From Amorphophallus konjac (Eukaryota; Streptophyta; Magnoliopsida; Alismatales; Araceae), in NCBI GenBank assembly GCA_022559845.1, contig CM040121.1:346740243-346804242 (forward strand): a stretch of DNA of 64,000 bases, in the 5' to 3' direction. Made by a program: the position numbers and the translations under genes. The notes beneath the pieces are model-generated. The model had not been told where the DNA came from, ran no database searches, and saw only the letters and a program-made list of their open reading frames with translations. Position 1 is the first letter of the stretch, and each line of letters begins with the position of its first letter. Shown here in pieces: positions 33,961 to 45,568 of the stretch.

Positions 33961-35143
33961 AAGGAACCTCTGGTGGTGACTGGTTCCCACCACGACCGCC
34001 AGGATACGTGAGTCCCAGGGCAATATCACACATCGCTATCATGGGAGACATGCGCAGAATTGCACGTCCTGCCATTTACCCTGAAGCCAATGAAGCCGAG
34101 ATCGACTAGCATCATGGCCATATCAAGATCCTTGAGGGTCTCATCAAACCAATAGCTAGACTTGACCCCCTCACTGTTGAACCTCTCAAGACATTGAAGG
34201 TGGCACAAGACGAAGGCCCCAACAGCTTATTCTATATAGCTGAAGAACACCCTACACAGGAGGATACCGATTGTCATCTCCCTAAAGATATAGAGAACCC
34301 ATTGGTCCCCATTCAAGGACTAGCATTCACAACAGAGCGAGTGGCTAAGATGTTCCGAAAGCAACGCATTCCCTCTGGCCAGCCTCGCAAAGAGAAAGAA
34401 GCATTCAAAAGGCTTTGGCATCCTGCCAGCCTAGATAAAGAATTAAGGCGTGTCTCCCAACACCCGGGGTTGGGCTTCACCCTTGAAGAATATTATTACA
34501 GCGGGTGCTATGAGGTGGATACCATTTCCACTTTCTTCCAAATAAAATATAGTCCACCATGGGTAACTTATGATGAATACCCGGCGGAGACTGGACATCC
34601 TGGGTCGGCTCAGTTGAGAGACCCAGAATCAGGAGCCATAGCTCATTGCAGGTGCTGGGTGCAGGTTTATACTGAAGAAATGGCCTTCCAAGCCAGATTT
34701 GACATGCCAACAGCAGTAAAGCCGAAGACACTGAAGAAACATGACTATCCTTCTCCTAAAACCCTTCGTTATCAACGATGTTAGCACCCCTTGGGACGCT
34801 CAAGGAAGCTTCTATTGATACCAATCGAGAAATACCCACCGGAAGAGAACGAGCCACCTCTGCTGGGGGTATGGCGATTCAAAGCAATATGAGGGCAAGA
34901 TCGTCCGTGCCCATTGTAAGACCGGAACACCATCCCTTTGAGCCAATAATGATTAGATATCAGCCTCTCCATACTGCTAGCTCATCAGTTGAAGCTGGAA
35001 CTGCAAAAAGCCAATTAGTAGAACAATTCACACAGCCACCACCGGTTGAATTAGGAGCTCCCAATAGGGTTCGGGGGCAACATAATGAAGAGGTTGAAGC
35101 TTTCGAACTCGAGGATGATGTACCCGACTTCATCGACCTCTAG
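33961..35143 (+). pseudogene. Element E protease-RT linker
   Basis: Two frames, 34194-34784 and 34778-35143, overlap slightly in different registers, so at least one frameshift lies near 34780. Contents are low in recognisable motifs: KMFRKQRIPSGQ, HPGLGFTLEEYYYSGCYEVD and an acidic end (FELEDDVPDFIDL). Long linkers of this kind lie between protease and RT in Tat elements. No separate function is claimed. Confidence 0.6.
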
Positions 35144-36060
35144 CCGGCTCCCCCAGAAATAGAAGTCAGAGGCCAAGCCACGGTTGATGAGCTAATGGAA
35201 GTCAATTTGGGAAGTAAGGATGACCCCAAGCCAACCTTCCTCAATGCTCAACTATCTCCCGAAGAGCAGAAGCTGTACATCAAGTTGCTGCAAGAATATA
35301 GGGATTGTTTTGCCTGGAGTTACAAATAAATGCCAGGACATAGCCTCGCAGTTTCACAGCATGAGTTGGCCATAAATCCCGAAGTGGAGCCAGTAAAGCA
35401 GTCGCTACGGTGCATGAGACCCGAGCTCATCACTCAAATATGTAATGAAGTAGACAAGCTCATTGATGTGGGTTTTGTCGAAGAGAATCAGTATACCACA
35501 TTGTTGGCTAATATTGTGCCCGCGAAAAAGAAGAATGGGCAGATCTGCATATGTGTATACTTCCGAGATCTGAATAAGGCATGTCCTAAAGATGACTTTC
35601 CGGTGCCAATAACAGAAGTCATGATTAATGCTACAACCGGTCACGAGGCTCTATCATTCATGGATGGGTCGTCTGGTTATAATCAAATATGGATCGCGGA
35701 ACATGACCGGGTCCACACTGCCTTCCGAACCGCCAAGGGTATCTACCACTACAAAAGGATGTCATTCGGTCTAAAGAATGCTGGTGCAACCTACCAACGA
35801 GCAATGACCAGAATTTTTGACGAGCTGCTCTACCACAAGGTCGAGTGCTACATAGACGATCTGGTGGTCAAGACCAGAAGAAAAGAAGACCATCTGCAGG
35901 ACCTCCAAGTCACATTTCAGAGGCTCAGACTATGAATGAAAAATGAATCCCATGAAGTGCACCTTCGGAGTGTTAAGCGGCAAGTTATTGGGCTTTATTG
36001 TCAGATATCAGGGGATTGAAATAGACCCTACAAAGATCAAGGCAATCTAGGGTTACCTCA
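35144..36060 (+). pseudogene. Element E reverse transcriptase (Tat type)
   Basis: The N-terminal DCFAWSYK...MPG block is cut by TAA at about 35327. The main frame 35330-35935 has FVEENQYTTLLANIVPAKKK, FRDLNKACPKDDFPVP, GHEALSFMDG, KNAGATYQRAM and the catalytic CYIDDLVVK. These are diagnostic for the Tat branch. After 35935 the frame shifts and later shifts back near 36060 within the RT C-terminus. The catalytic aspartates are intact, but the gene as a whole is broken. Confidence 0.88.
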
Positions 36061-36640
36061 GCCAAGGAATATCTCCGACCTGAGATCTCTTCAAGGACGT
36101 CTAGCTTATATCCGGCGGTTCATATCCAATTTATCAGGGAGGTGTCACCCCTTTCATAAATTAATGATGAAAGATGTTCCCTTTTACTGGGATGAAGAAT
36201 GCAAGATAGCTCTGGACAGGCTGAAAGATTACCTGAAAACTCCTCCACTGCTTGGCGCACCGGTGAAAGGACAACCATTGATTCTGTATATAACAGCCAC
36301 CTACTACTCTCTGGGGGCAATGCTGGCCCAGAATAATGAGGAAAGAAAATAACAAGCCCTCTACTATCTCAGTCGATGACTGGTTAGAACTGAAGAAAAA
36401 TATACTTTCATTGAGAAGGTCTACTTGGCGCTGGTCTTCGCGGTCAAGAAACTCCGGCACTATATGCTGTCGCATTAGACAAGGCTGATATCCAAGGCGG
36501 ATCCGCTGAAGTATATCCTATCGCAACCGATGCTCAAAGGCTGCTTAGGTAAATGGGCGGTAATTCTCATGGAGTTTGACATCTCCTATATACCGCACAA
36601 ATCTGTTAAAGGCCAGAACATCGCAGATTTCTTTGCTGCG
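36061..36640 (+). pseudogene. Element E first RNase H
   Basis: It follows RT in the same overall frame. It starts with SLQGRLAYIRRFISNL, then FYWDEECKIALDRLK and an LGAMLAQNNEERK stretch. Stops at about 36350, 36377 and 36476 break it. This is the standard retrotransposon RNase H position. Catalytic residues are partly obscured (YITATY where a Asp is usual). Confidence 0.7.
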
Positions 36641-37016
36641 TACCCAACATCTGAAGACTGTTCGCTGGAGACAAAACTCCCTAAAGATGAGACCCTGGAG
36701 GCAGACCAAGTGCAACACACTCTGTGGCAGTTGTATTTCAACGGTGCGTTCCGAATTGATACTCTGACAACTGGATCAGCTAAAGTCAGATCCGACGTAG
36801 GCATAGTCCTGAGGTCTCCGGAGGGGAAAGTCATATATACCTCTTGCTCAATAAACAAGCCCTGCACAAATAACGAAGCAGAGTACGAAGCCTTGGTTAT
36901 CAGGTTACAGATTGCTCTATCTATGGAGATTCGAATGCTTGAGGCGTTCGGGGATTCCATGCTAGTTGTAAAACAAGTGGGAGGGGAGTTCGATGTGCGG
37001 AAGTAGGAACTTCTCC
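36641..37016 (+). pseudogene. Element E second, archaeal-type RNase H (aRNH)
   Basis: The motifs LYFNGAF, GIVLRSPEGKVIYTS, TNNEAEYEALVIRLQIAL and FGDSMLVVKQVGGEF correspond to the extra archaeal-type RNase H found between RNase H and integrase in Tat elements. The first catalytic Asp appears replaced by Asn (YFNGA where relatives have YFDGA). The Glu in NEAEYEAL and the Asp in FGDS are kept. The frame closes with TAG at about 37004. Confidence 0.85.
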
Positions 37017-37444
37017 CTTACCACCAACTAGCGCTATGCCTGATGGTGAAATTCTACTTCATTAAAGTGGAGCACATCAATCGAGGATAGAATGCTCAGG
37101 CAGATGCCCTCGTAAAACTGGCTAGTTCCTTGTCTGTCCCGCCGGAGACCAGCCTGAATATAAGCGTCATCAATAGACGTCAGGTCCCTAGTATGACGGA
37201 AGTCATGTCCAATGAAGAAGAGAATGAAGTGGCGACCGTGGAGGGAATCCAACGGCCCGATTGGCGAGAGCACCTCCTACGCTGGTTTCTGCACCAGCAG
37301 CACCCGAAAGAGAAAGAGCAAAGGATGAAATTACTTAGAATCAAAGACTCTTACGAGTTAAGGAATGAAACTTTGTTCAAAATAATGGCAGATGCCTAGA
37401 AGAGGATTTGACTCCGTTGCCTGTCTATAGAAGAAGCACGGTAG
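37017..37444 (+). pseudogene. Element E aRNH-integrase linker
   Basis: It contains NAQADALVKLASSL, the usual end of the RNase H region, and an open frame 37130-37399 with DWREHLLRWF. Stops at about 37088, 37397 and 37442 break it. It is in the same frame as integrase. Confidence 0.7.
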
Positions 37445-38563
37445 GTGATGAAAGAAGTTCATGCCCGGTCAGCCGGGGCTCACCAGGCTGGTCCGAAAAT
37501 GAAGATTGAGATAAAGAAATTAGGATACTATTGGCCCACTATATTTGATGACTGCTGCAAGTTTGCCAAGTCATGTCAGAAATGCCAAGAGCACGCCACC
37601 GTGCCGAGGAGGCCTCCAGTGCCGTTACACCCCACTATCCCAAGTTGGCTGTTCGCCCAATGGGGCACGGATGTAGTGGGACCGTTACTAGCATCTTCAT
37701 TAGGATGCAAGTATATTTTAGCAGCCACATATTATTTCTCCAGATGGGTGGAGGCCGTGGCACTAAGAGAAGTGAAAGGGAAGCTGGTCGCCAGGTTCTT
37801 CCGTCAGAATATAATATTCCGATTCGGCGTCCCCAACCGAATTATTTCAGACAATGGCAACCACTTCAAAAATCAGAAGATCTACAGGTTAGCCGATAAG
37901 TATAAAATTGATTGGAGGACATCATCCCCCTATAATCCACAAGCCAATGGGCTGGCGGAGGCGTTCAATAAGACTCTCTACACTCTATTAGCCAAGATTG
38001 TCAACTCTAGCAAGAGAGTCTGGGAAGAGAAGATGTACGATGCATTTTGGGCTTATCGTACAGTCTTTAAAACTCCAACTGGTTGTTCACCATTCTCCCT
38101 GGTATACGGGTCAGAGGTAGTGGTGCCGATAGAGCTGGAAGTGCCGTCACTAAGAGTCGCCATACAATACGGCTTGACGAACGGCGAACAGACGAATATA
38201 GAAAGAAGACTAGAAGAGCTCGCTGAGCTCGAAGGAAGACGCCTCTGCGCGCAACAAAACATCCAACTATACCAAACTCGCATGGCCCGTGCTTTCGATA
38301 AGCTGGTCAAAGGGCGAGAATTCCAGAAAGGCGACCTAGTGATGGTCAAGAAAAGAGAAGTAATGGTCTCCAACCCCAAAGGGAAGTTGGTTGAAAATTG
38401 GGTTGGACCATATGTTGTCCACCGAGTCTATGAAGGTGGTGCCTACGTTCTCGTAGACCACAAAGGGATAGTGCAATTCTCCCCGCTCAACGGGAAACAT
38501 TTGAAGCTGTATCACTCAGCCCTGCCGACATTCAAAAAATGTCCAAAATCTACCTTGGTCTAG
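37445..38563 (+). CDS. Element E integrase, uninterrupted frame
   Basis: This is a 372-codon frame without internal stops, unusual for this decayed element. The zinc domain is AGAHQAG...GYYWPTIFDDCCKFAKSCQKCQ. The core has GTDVVGPL, IISDNGNHF and NGLAEAFNKTL, giving the D, D and E. The C-terminal module is KGDLVMVKK...KLVENWVGPYVV ending in NGKHLKLYH. The Met at 37445 follows an in-frame stop at 37442 and is not a natural start, because integrase is normally released from Gag-Pol. It may be intact by chance, or because fewer mutable codons were hit. Confidence 0.88.
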   Translation: MMKEVHARSAGAHQAGPKMKIEIKKLGYYWPTIFDDCCKFAKSCQKCQEHATVPRRPPVPLHPTIPSWLFAQWGTDVVGPLLASSLGCKYILAATYYFSRWVEAVALREVKGKLVARFFRQNIIFRFGVPNRIISDNGNHFKNQKIYRLADKYKIDWRTSSPYNPQANGLAEAFNKTLYTLLAKIVNSSKRVWEEKMYDAFWAYRTVFKTPTGCSPFSLVYGSEVVVPIELEVPSLRVAIQYGLTNGEQTNIERRLEELAELEGRRLCAQQNIQLYQTRMARAFDKLVKGREFQKGDLVMVKKREVMVSNPKGKLVENWVGPYVVHRVYEGGAYVLVDHKGIVQFSPLNGKHLKLYHSALPTFKKCPKSTLV

Positions 38564-39385
38564 TGGCACTCCGCCCTAGCCGAGCTCTCCAAAAAAATAC
38601 CCACTCAGCTCATACCGATTCCGAGGTCATTGGCTCGCAATTATAGAGGCCTCCCCAGTGCGCACTAATCTCAGGGCCTCTTGAGAACCTCACCTAGTCC
38701 CACTGGACTACCACTATACACATCATCACCATGTTGGACCTTACGTCCGCATCGGTGCATAAACCATTTTCATTGCACTGGCGTTGTTCCCACGCCTGCG
38801 AATACACAATGTCTGTGCAAGGCTTTATGCCCTAGCTGATATCCATACATCATCACCATGTTGGACCTTACGTTTGCATCGGTGCATAAACCATTTCCTT
38901 TGCTCTGGCATTGTTCCCACGCATGCGAATACACAGTGTCAGCGCAAGGCTTCATGCCCTAGCTGATATCCACACATCATCATCATGTTGGACCTTACGT
39001 CCGCATTGATGCATAAACCATTTCCTTTGCGCTAGCATTGTTCCCACGCCATCGAATACACTGTTTTGGCTCAAGGCTTCATGCCCTAGCCAATATCGAT
39101 GCATCATCACCATGCAGGACCTTACGTCCACATCGGCACATAAACCATCTCCGCTGCGTTGGCATTATCTTCTTGCCAATGAATAAACCTTCTTCCGATA
39201 CAAGGCTTCGTGCCCTAGTCGACAGCTATACGTTGTTACTATGCAAACGAACCAAACAATCAAGATCGAGCCCCATGCGCAGGCCCGATATTTCCATTTT
39301 AAAAAAAAGAAAAAAAGAGAAGAAAAAATGGGGCTTCAAATGGAGGTGCCCCGCTAGTTCTGTTCAAACATTCTAGACAGAGGCA
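38564..39385 (+). other. Element E 3' non-coding region, proximal part
   Basis: No gene. About 150 bp of unique sequence follows the integrase stop, then the 127-bp tandem repeat, then an A-rich stretch near 39300-39330. Long 3' untranslated regions with tandem repeats are known in Tat elements. Confidence 0.7.
38721..39240 (+). repeat. 127-bp tandem repeat, about four copies
   Basis: CATCATCACCATGTTGGACC-like starts occur at 38721, 38848, 38975 and 39102, exactly 127 bp apart. Each unit contains CATCGGTGCATAAACCATTT, CATTGTTCCCACGC and CAAGGCTTCATGCCCTAGC. The last unit grades into a GGCATT...TGCCAATGAATAAACC core that resembles the 123-bp repeat further right. Confidence 0.85.
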
Positions 39386-39390
39386 AAAAT
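39386..39390. repeat. Target-site duplication of solo LTR G (AAAAT)
   Basis: AAAAT at 39386-39390 is repeated at 42587-42591, directly outside the LTR ends. The flanking element E sequence reads on across the insertion. Confidence 0.88.
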
Positions 39391-39732
39391 TGTGACGCCC
39401 CGATGCGGAATATCAGAACGCGGCAGTTATATACATTCATGATAACAGAGCAATAACGGTATTTAAAGAACATAAATACAATATAAAGGAATTAACCAAA
39501 AAGAAACCAACTTCTTTTTTAAAAAAATAGGAGAAAATAACAATGTTTTCCACATCCACACTTTCTTAAGTCACGACTCAAAAAAAAGAGAGAAAATTAC
39601 AACTTGAATCGACTGACAACATAACTATACCACCACATAAACTAACACTACTCAGGTCCACGCCTGCCAGGGTTCACTCCGGTCTTTACTCTTGCCCATC
39701 CCCATCCATTTGCATTTCATCACTAGAACTAC

Positions 39733-41967
39733 CTGAAAAGGGGGAAAACTGGGTGAGAAAACGCTCAGTAGGCAATAGCAGGCAAGTTTAAGTAGTTAAC
39801 CAAGTTAAATAACTTTCATGCATGCGAACTAAGAACGATAAACTAGTTAACATAAGAACTGATGAAAATGAAATTTATAGAATGAATTAAATCGAGATAT
39901 ATCCATTTTTAGAAAATTGGCCGAGTAAGTATGCAAGCAAGTCACATCGAGATAAATTCCATGTAGGAATCTAATAAAACGTATAGAGAAAAAGAGATGA
40001 ATGTCATAGACACAAGCTAGTCATGCACTCGGTGCAATGTCTCACCCTGCCATTACAACTCCCCGGGGCACTAGTACTTTTCGGGCGCTCTTCCCAGGAC
40101 CAGACCGGGCCCTTATGATGCGTTGGCATTGATTTGGTTGATCCAAGATCCCAAGTAATATCTAGACATTCATTGGAATAGGCCAAGAATTCCAAGGTCA
40201 AGCTATTTAACTTAATCTCTAAGATTAAGAGAGATTTCAGTAATAGAATGGGAATCTATAAGATTTGGGGCTTGTCGGGGACAAAAACCCAAATCAGGAT
40301 TTATTGTAGCCTAAGCCCATCTTGGCTCAGCTTACCAGAACACACAAGAAACACGTAAAACAAGCTTCAGGCTGAGTTGCGGTCGAACCTGGGCCGCAAT
40401 AGGATGAAAAATGGTCTAGCATGGACCGGTACGGCGATACTGGGCCAGAAGAACAAGACCCAGAGTCAAGAATAAAACAATCCTAGATGGGCCATTTACC
40501 AATTGAAACGGTCCACAGGGGGCCGCCTGGCTTATAGAGAAAGTCCCTGGGCCACAGCAAAGATAAACGGTCATTCATTGGGCTGCCCCATCCTGAAACG
40601 GTCCATGGACAGCCGCTAGGAGGATGAAAAGGGTCCAATGACAACCGCAAACAATCTAGGTCCAGCAAGATTGAATCAGTCGACCAAAAGGGCTCCCAGC
40701 CCGCCCAAGACATGATGGAACTGAACCAGGGTCCAGCCCACACCTCTCAGGTTGAGCCAAAGGCGATTTGGTCAATTTAGACATTGCTAGGTCGATGGAA
40801 ATAAGGAAGATGACCAGCAGGACCTGGCTCATGGCCAGCAAGAAAAATGGTCATGATTAGACCGCTTAAATCACCACACGGTCTAGCCCAGGGCCGCCCT
40901 TAAGCCAAGATAGACCCAAATTCTGGGCTATAAAACGGACGATTCGATCGAGTAATTGGTGCAGGTCTTGAAGGTACAACCCGCCCGGCGTCCTAGTGGG
41001 AATCCCAGGCTCGCGGGGTCTTATGGAGGTCTCATAATGGAGGTCCTAGTCCGACGGAAGGAATATCCGACGGAGAGTCCCAGTCATTACAAGATTAAAG
41101 GTTAATGAAGCATCGGAAAACTGTCGATGATCGGTCAGCCAGTACCACCGGAGTGGAGTGACTGTCAAATAATCCTAGAAATTTTCACATTGTGACATAT
41201 TGATACAAGTTTCAATTTTTGAACCAAAATCATGTTAGAGCACGTAGTATGATGGAATGAGAGAGATTAATCATAAACATAGTTAAATCATTCCAAAATT
41301 TACAAATTTTTTTGTGTGGGTTTCTATCCTACGCATGCCATCTAGCCAAGGAAATCAACAAAATCAAAACATACAACAAGTGGAATCAACGACACGAAAC
41401 GGTCTAAGGAGGACTGCTAACAGAGGCTAGCGGTCTATCGAATGACCGCTTAGGGTGTCGATCAACAGGGCTGGTGTAAGGAAAAAAATGGTCCATCGAT
41501 TGACCGCTAGATGTCTTATACGGCCATTCGATAGGCCACATAATCCGAAACAGTAATAAGGGAAACGGTCCATCGTTCTACCGCTAGGGACCCTAGCGGT
41601 TCCTATTACGACCGCTAACAGGTCGCCACACCTGGTCTCCGGCGACCATTGATAGACTCTAATTGCAAGATGAAATTCGTGACGTATAATGCATAAAATT
41701 TAGGCAAAACAGGACTACTGGAAAGTGCACAAAAATTTGCATAATGAGGTGTGTTTTAATTTGAATTTAGCCCGTTAGATAGCCTACGATCAGATCAAAT
41801 GTATAAACTAAGCATGGAAGAAACCCTAGTTTGACATGCTGCTACTAAAACCTGTCATACGATCTCAATACAAGATGAAGTTTAGGGCTTTTACTATGGA
41901 TTGAAAGAGGACTTACAGACGTTTCTAATGGTATAATTTATTACAGATTTGGTCTACTATCACCTAC
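39733..41967 (-). other. Candidate leader intron inside solo LTR G
   Basis: On the minus strand, AAG|GTAGGTG is at 41970-41961 and CTTTTCAG|GT at 39740-39731. Both match the sites in T1 and T2 in order and in distance from the LTR ends. Evidence is sequence conservation only. Confidence 0.4.
41398..41615 (-). repeat. CpG dyad array in solo LTR G
   Basis: Repeated dyads have the form AACGGTC(T/C)ATCGA(T/A)TGACCGCTAG, for example around 41430-41452 and 41489-41509, with variants near 41566 and 41596. Each has an inverted GGTC...GACC pair around a CG-containing centre. Confidence 0.7.
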
Positions 41968-42591
41968 CTTAATCGAAGGAAGAAGATGATCGCAAGCCCC
42001 CTGGACCACACAAAGAACACCTCACTAACGTCGCCAAATACTTCAACGTCCACGCTCCTCACCGGCAGCCGCCGTAAACGCCGACTCTAGGTTGGGTTAG
42101 GGTAAGTTTTATAAGGCCAATAGATTTCTGGAAGGATCGATCGTAGAGGATAGAGTCCATAAACTCCGGTCGTGCGATGTTCGCGCTTGACCAAGTCGTA
42201 TGCCACCGATCGCCCAAATTCGAATTCTAGGGTTAGGGTTTCGGCGAGAAAAGAGAGGGTTATTGGGCTATCATTCAAGATGGATCAAATGCGCTTGATT
42301 TGGACTCATTTGATCGTGATTTGGGCTCTAATTGGGCGACCTAAGGTCTAGATACTCTAAGGTCCGATTTTTAGCCTTAAATCCTTAATTCGGCTTGGTT
42401 AAAAATTAAATTAGGGTTTACCCCAGAAGACAATTAGTCTAAATGTTTCGTCGTCTACTTGATTATAATTTTTTCAGATTTTTAAGAATTAGTTGAATTT
42501 TAGCCAAAAGATATTTCTAATTTAATAAATCAAAAATTTATGAAATGAATAGAAATCTTGTTTAAATTAATTCTCAAGGTGCTACAAAAAT

Positions 42592-42830
42592 GGCTATAAA
42601 CCGGCTGTGATGAAAACCCGAAAGGGTGCTGCAGGCAAAATCGAGTACCCCGCCAAGTGAAAACCCGATACGGCGTGTGGGCAAAAGCAAGAGGGGGCTG
42701 GCACCGATGAAAATCCGAAAGGGTACTTGGGTCAGTAATGTGGTAACCAAAAGTTCCTCTTCGCCTTCATCCCTACGAAACTCCAGATAGGACTTTCATC
42801 ACTAGTCCCACCAGAAATCAACTTCTCCCA
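42592..42830 (+). repeat. Segment repeated on the other side of the 123-bp array (left copy)
   Basis: GGCTATAAACC...GAAAACCCGAAAGGGTGCTGC...AAAGCAAGAGGGGGCTGGC is repeated, diverged, at about 45030-45190. Within it a GTGAAAACCCGAAAGGGTGCT unit recurs about three times. AGAGGGGGC near 42690 and 45135 resembles a polypurine tract, so one of these could mark the start of the 3' LTR of element E. I cannot confirm this. Confidence 0.6.
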
Positions 42831-44898
42831 AACCCTTAACCTTGACCTTTCGTCCTCGTTAATGATTAAACCTATCTTTTGCTTCGGCATTTATCCAATG
42901 CCGATGAACAAACCAACATTGATTCTTATCATCATCGGCAGGATCAGTCAATGAACCGTTAACCCGGACCTTTCATCCTCATTAATGATTAAACCTATCT
43001 TTTCCTTCGACATTTATCCAGTGTCGATGAACAAACCAACGTTGATTCTTGTCATCATCGGCAGGATCAATCATTGAACCGTTAACCCAAACCTTTCGTC
43101 CTCGTTAATGATTAAACCTATCTTTTGCTTCGGTATTTATCCAATGTCAATGAACAAACCAACGATGATTCTTGTCATCATCGGCATGATCAGTCAATGA
43201 ACCGTTAAGCCGGACCTTTCATCATCGTTAATGATTAAACCTATCTTTTGCTTCGGCATTTATCCAACGCAGATGAATAAACCAACGCTGATTCTTATCA
43301 TCATCGGCAGGATCTGTCAATGAACCGTTAACTAGGACCTTTCATCCTCGTTAATGATTAAACCTATCTATTGCTTTGGCATTTATCCAATGCCGATGAA
43401 CAAACCACCGCTCATTCTTGTCATCATCGGTAGGATCGGTCAATGAACCGTTAACCCAGACCTTTCGTCCTCGTTAATTATTAAACCTATCTTTTGCTTT
43501 GGCATTTATCCAATGCCAAAGAACAAACCAATGTTGATTCTTGTCATCATCGACAGGATCAGTCAATGAACCATTAACCCGGACCTTTCGTGCTCGTTAA
43601 TGATTAAACCTATCTTTTACTTCGTCATTTATCCAATGCTGATGAACAAACCAACGCTGATTCTTATCATCATCAGAAGGATCAGTCAATGAACTATTAA
43701 CCCAGACCTTTCATCCTCGTTAATGATTGAACATATCTTTTACTTCGGCATTTATCCAATGCCGATGAACAAACCAACGCTGATTCTTGTCATCATTGAC
43801 AGGATCAGTCAATGAACCGTTAACCCAGACCTTTCGTCCTCGTTAATGATTAAACATATCTTTTGCTTCGGCATTTATCCAATGCCGATGAATAAACTAA
43901 TGCTGATTCTTATCATCACCGATAGGATCAGTCAATGAACCGTTAACCCAGACCTTTTGTTCTCGTTAATGATTAAACCTATCTTTTATTTCGGCATTTA
44001 TGTAATACCGATGAACAAACCAACGCTGATTCTTGTCATCATCGGCAGGATCAGTCAATGAACCGTTAACACAGACCTTTCATCCTTGTTAATGATTAAA
44101 CCTATCTTTTACTTCGGCATTTATCCAATGCCGATGAACAAACCAACGCTGATTCTTGTCATCATCGGCAGGATTAGTCAATGAACCGTTAACCCAGACC
44201 ATTCGTCCTCGTTAATGATTAAACCTATCTTTTACTTCGGCATTTATCCAATGCCGATGAACAAACCAACGCTGATTCTTATCATCGTCGGTAGGATCAG
44301 TCAATGAACCGTTAACCCGGACCTTTCGTCCTCGTTAATGATTAAAACTATCTTTTACTTCGGCATTTATCCAATGTCGATGAACAAGCCAACGCTGATT
44401 CTTATCATCATCGGTAGGATCAATCAATGAACCATTAACCAGACCTTTCATCCTCGTTAATTATTAAACCTATCTTTTGCTTTGGCATTTATCCAATGTC
44501 GATGAACAAACCAACGTTGATTCTTGTCATCATCGATAGGATCAGTCATTTAACCATTAACCCGGACCTTTCGTCCTTGTTAATGATTGAACCTATCTTT
44601 GCTTCGGCATTTATCCAATGCCGATGAACAAACCAACACTAATTCTGGTCATCATCGGCAGGATCAGTCAATGGACCGTTAACCCGGACCTTCCGTCCTC
44701 ATTAATGACTAAACCTATCTTTTGCTTCGGTATTTATCCAACGCCGATGAATAAACCAATACTGATTCTTGTCATCATCGACAGGATCAGTCAATGAACC
44801 GTTAACCCGGACCTTTCGTCCTCGTTAATAAATAAACCCACCTTTGCTTCGGCATTTGCCCAACGTCGATAAACAAACCCCGCTTGCCTTAGCATCCG
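42831..44898 (+). repeat. 123-bp tandem array, about 17 copies
   Basis: GCTTCGGCATTT-like starts occur at 42881, 43004, 43127, 43250 and on to 44846, a period of 123 bp. Units are diverged by substitutions and rare single-base indels. Each has CGGCAT-(7 nt)-ATGCCG, a perfect small inverted repeat in many copies, followed by GATGAACAAACCAACGCTGA, TCATCATCGGCAGGATC and GAACCGTTAACCCGGACC. It lies in the 3' non-coding part of element E. A decayed extra copy is visible at about 47703-47745, beyond solo LTR D. Confidence 0.93.
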
Positions 44899-45203
44899 TT
44901 CTGCAAATCAACTCATTGCCAAAAGCCTTGACAAAGGCAGGCGATTATGTTTAAAAAAAATGATGATGAAATGAGGTTTAAAATAGAGGTGTCTCCCCAG
45001 ACTTATTAGGACATTTTGGATAACAGCAAAAATGGCTATAACCCAGTTGCAGTGAAAACTCAAAAGGGTGCTACAGGTAAAATTGGGTACCCCGCCACGT
45101 GAAAACTGAAAAGGGCAAGTGGGCAAAAGCAAGAGGGGGCTGGCTTCAGTGAAAACCCGAAAGGGTGCTTAAGTTAGTAATGTGGTTCAAAAAAAAGATG
45201 ATG
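44899..45203 (+). repeat. Segment repeated on the other side of the 123-bp array (right copy)
   Basis: This diverged copy of the sequence around the left array edge includes a GAGGTGTCTCCCCAG...AGCAAAAATGGCTATAA stretch. It matches sequence split by solo LTR G at 39340-39390 and 42592-42600. No coding content is seen. Confidence 0.65.
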
Positions 45204-45208
45204 CTATT
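45204..45208. repeat. Target-site duplication of solo LTR D (CTATT)
   Basis: CTATT at 45204-45208 is repeated exactly at 47622-47626. Confidence 0.9.
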
Positions 45209-45568
45209 TGTTGGACCCCTTGGTGAGCTTGATGATTTAGTTTTAATGTTGACAAAACTTGTGTGCATGTGGTATGTAAAATAGCTATTGAAGAATGAAT
45301 GATGATCAAGGATCTAATGAAATACATGATAACCTTGCTTTGTAGGACTGACAGTTATGGTGAATATAATTCTAGACTCAATGGATTGAACAATCAAGTA
45401 CCTTGTCATCCACAACACAAAACAGGTCCAAAAATTTCATTCATGTTCACAGTCTGTCCATTGGTAAGGCTTTATAATCAGAAAATCATCTACATGAATT
45501 TCTGGGTAAGTGGGGAGTAAGTGTCGACACTCAGTGTCGACACTCTTTGGTTTGCATCATCATTGCAC

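Larger units (their letters stand above)
39391..42586 (-). repeat. Solo LTR G, Tekay-like Ty3/gypsy, minus strand
   Basis: The LTR is 3,196 bp. Read on the minus strand it begins TGTAGCACCTTGAG and ends GGGGCGTCACA. There is no interior or second LTR, and an exact 5-bp target duplication flanks it, so the interior was lost by LTR-LTR recombination. It carries TATAAAA at 42107-42113, CGATTAAG|GTAGGT around 41968, TTTTCAG|GT around 39731-39740, the Tekay shared block at about 40030-40130, and an array of ACGGTC...GACCGCT dyads at about 41398-41615. All are read on the minus strand. Confidence 0.92.
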
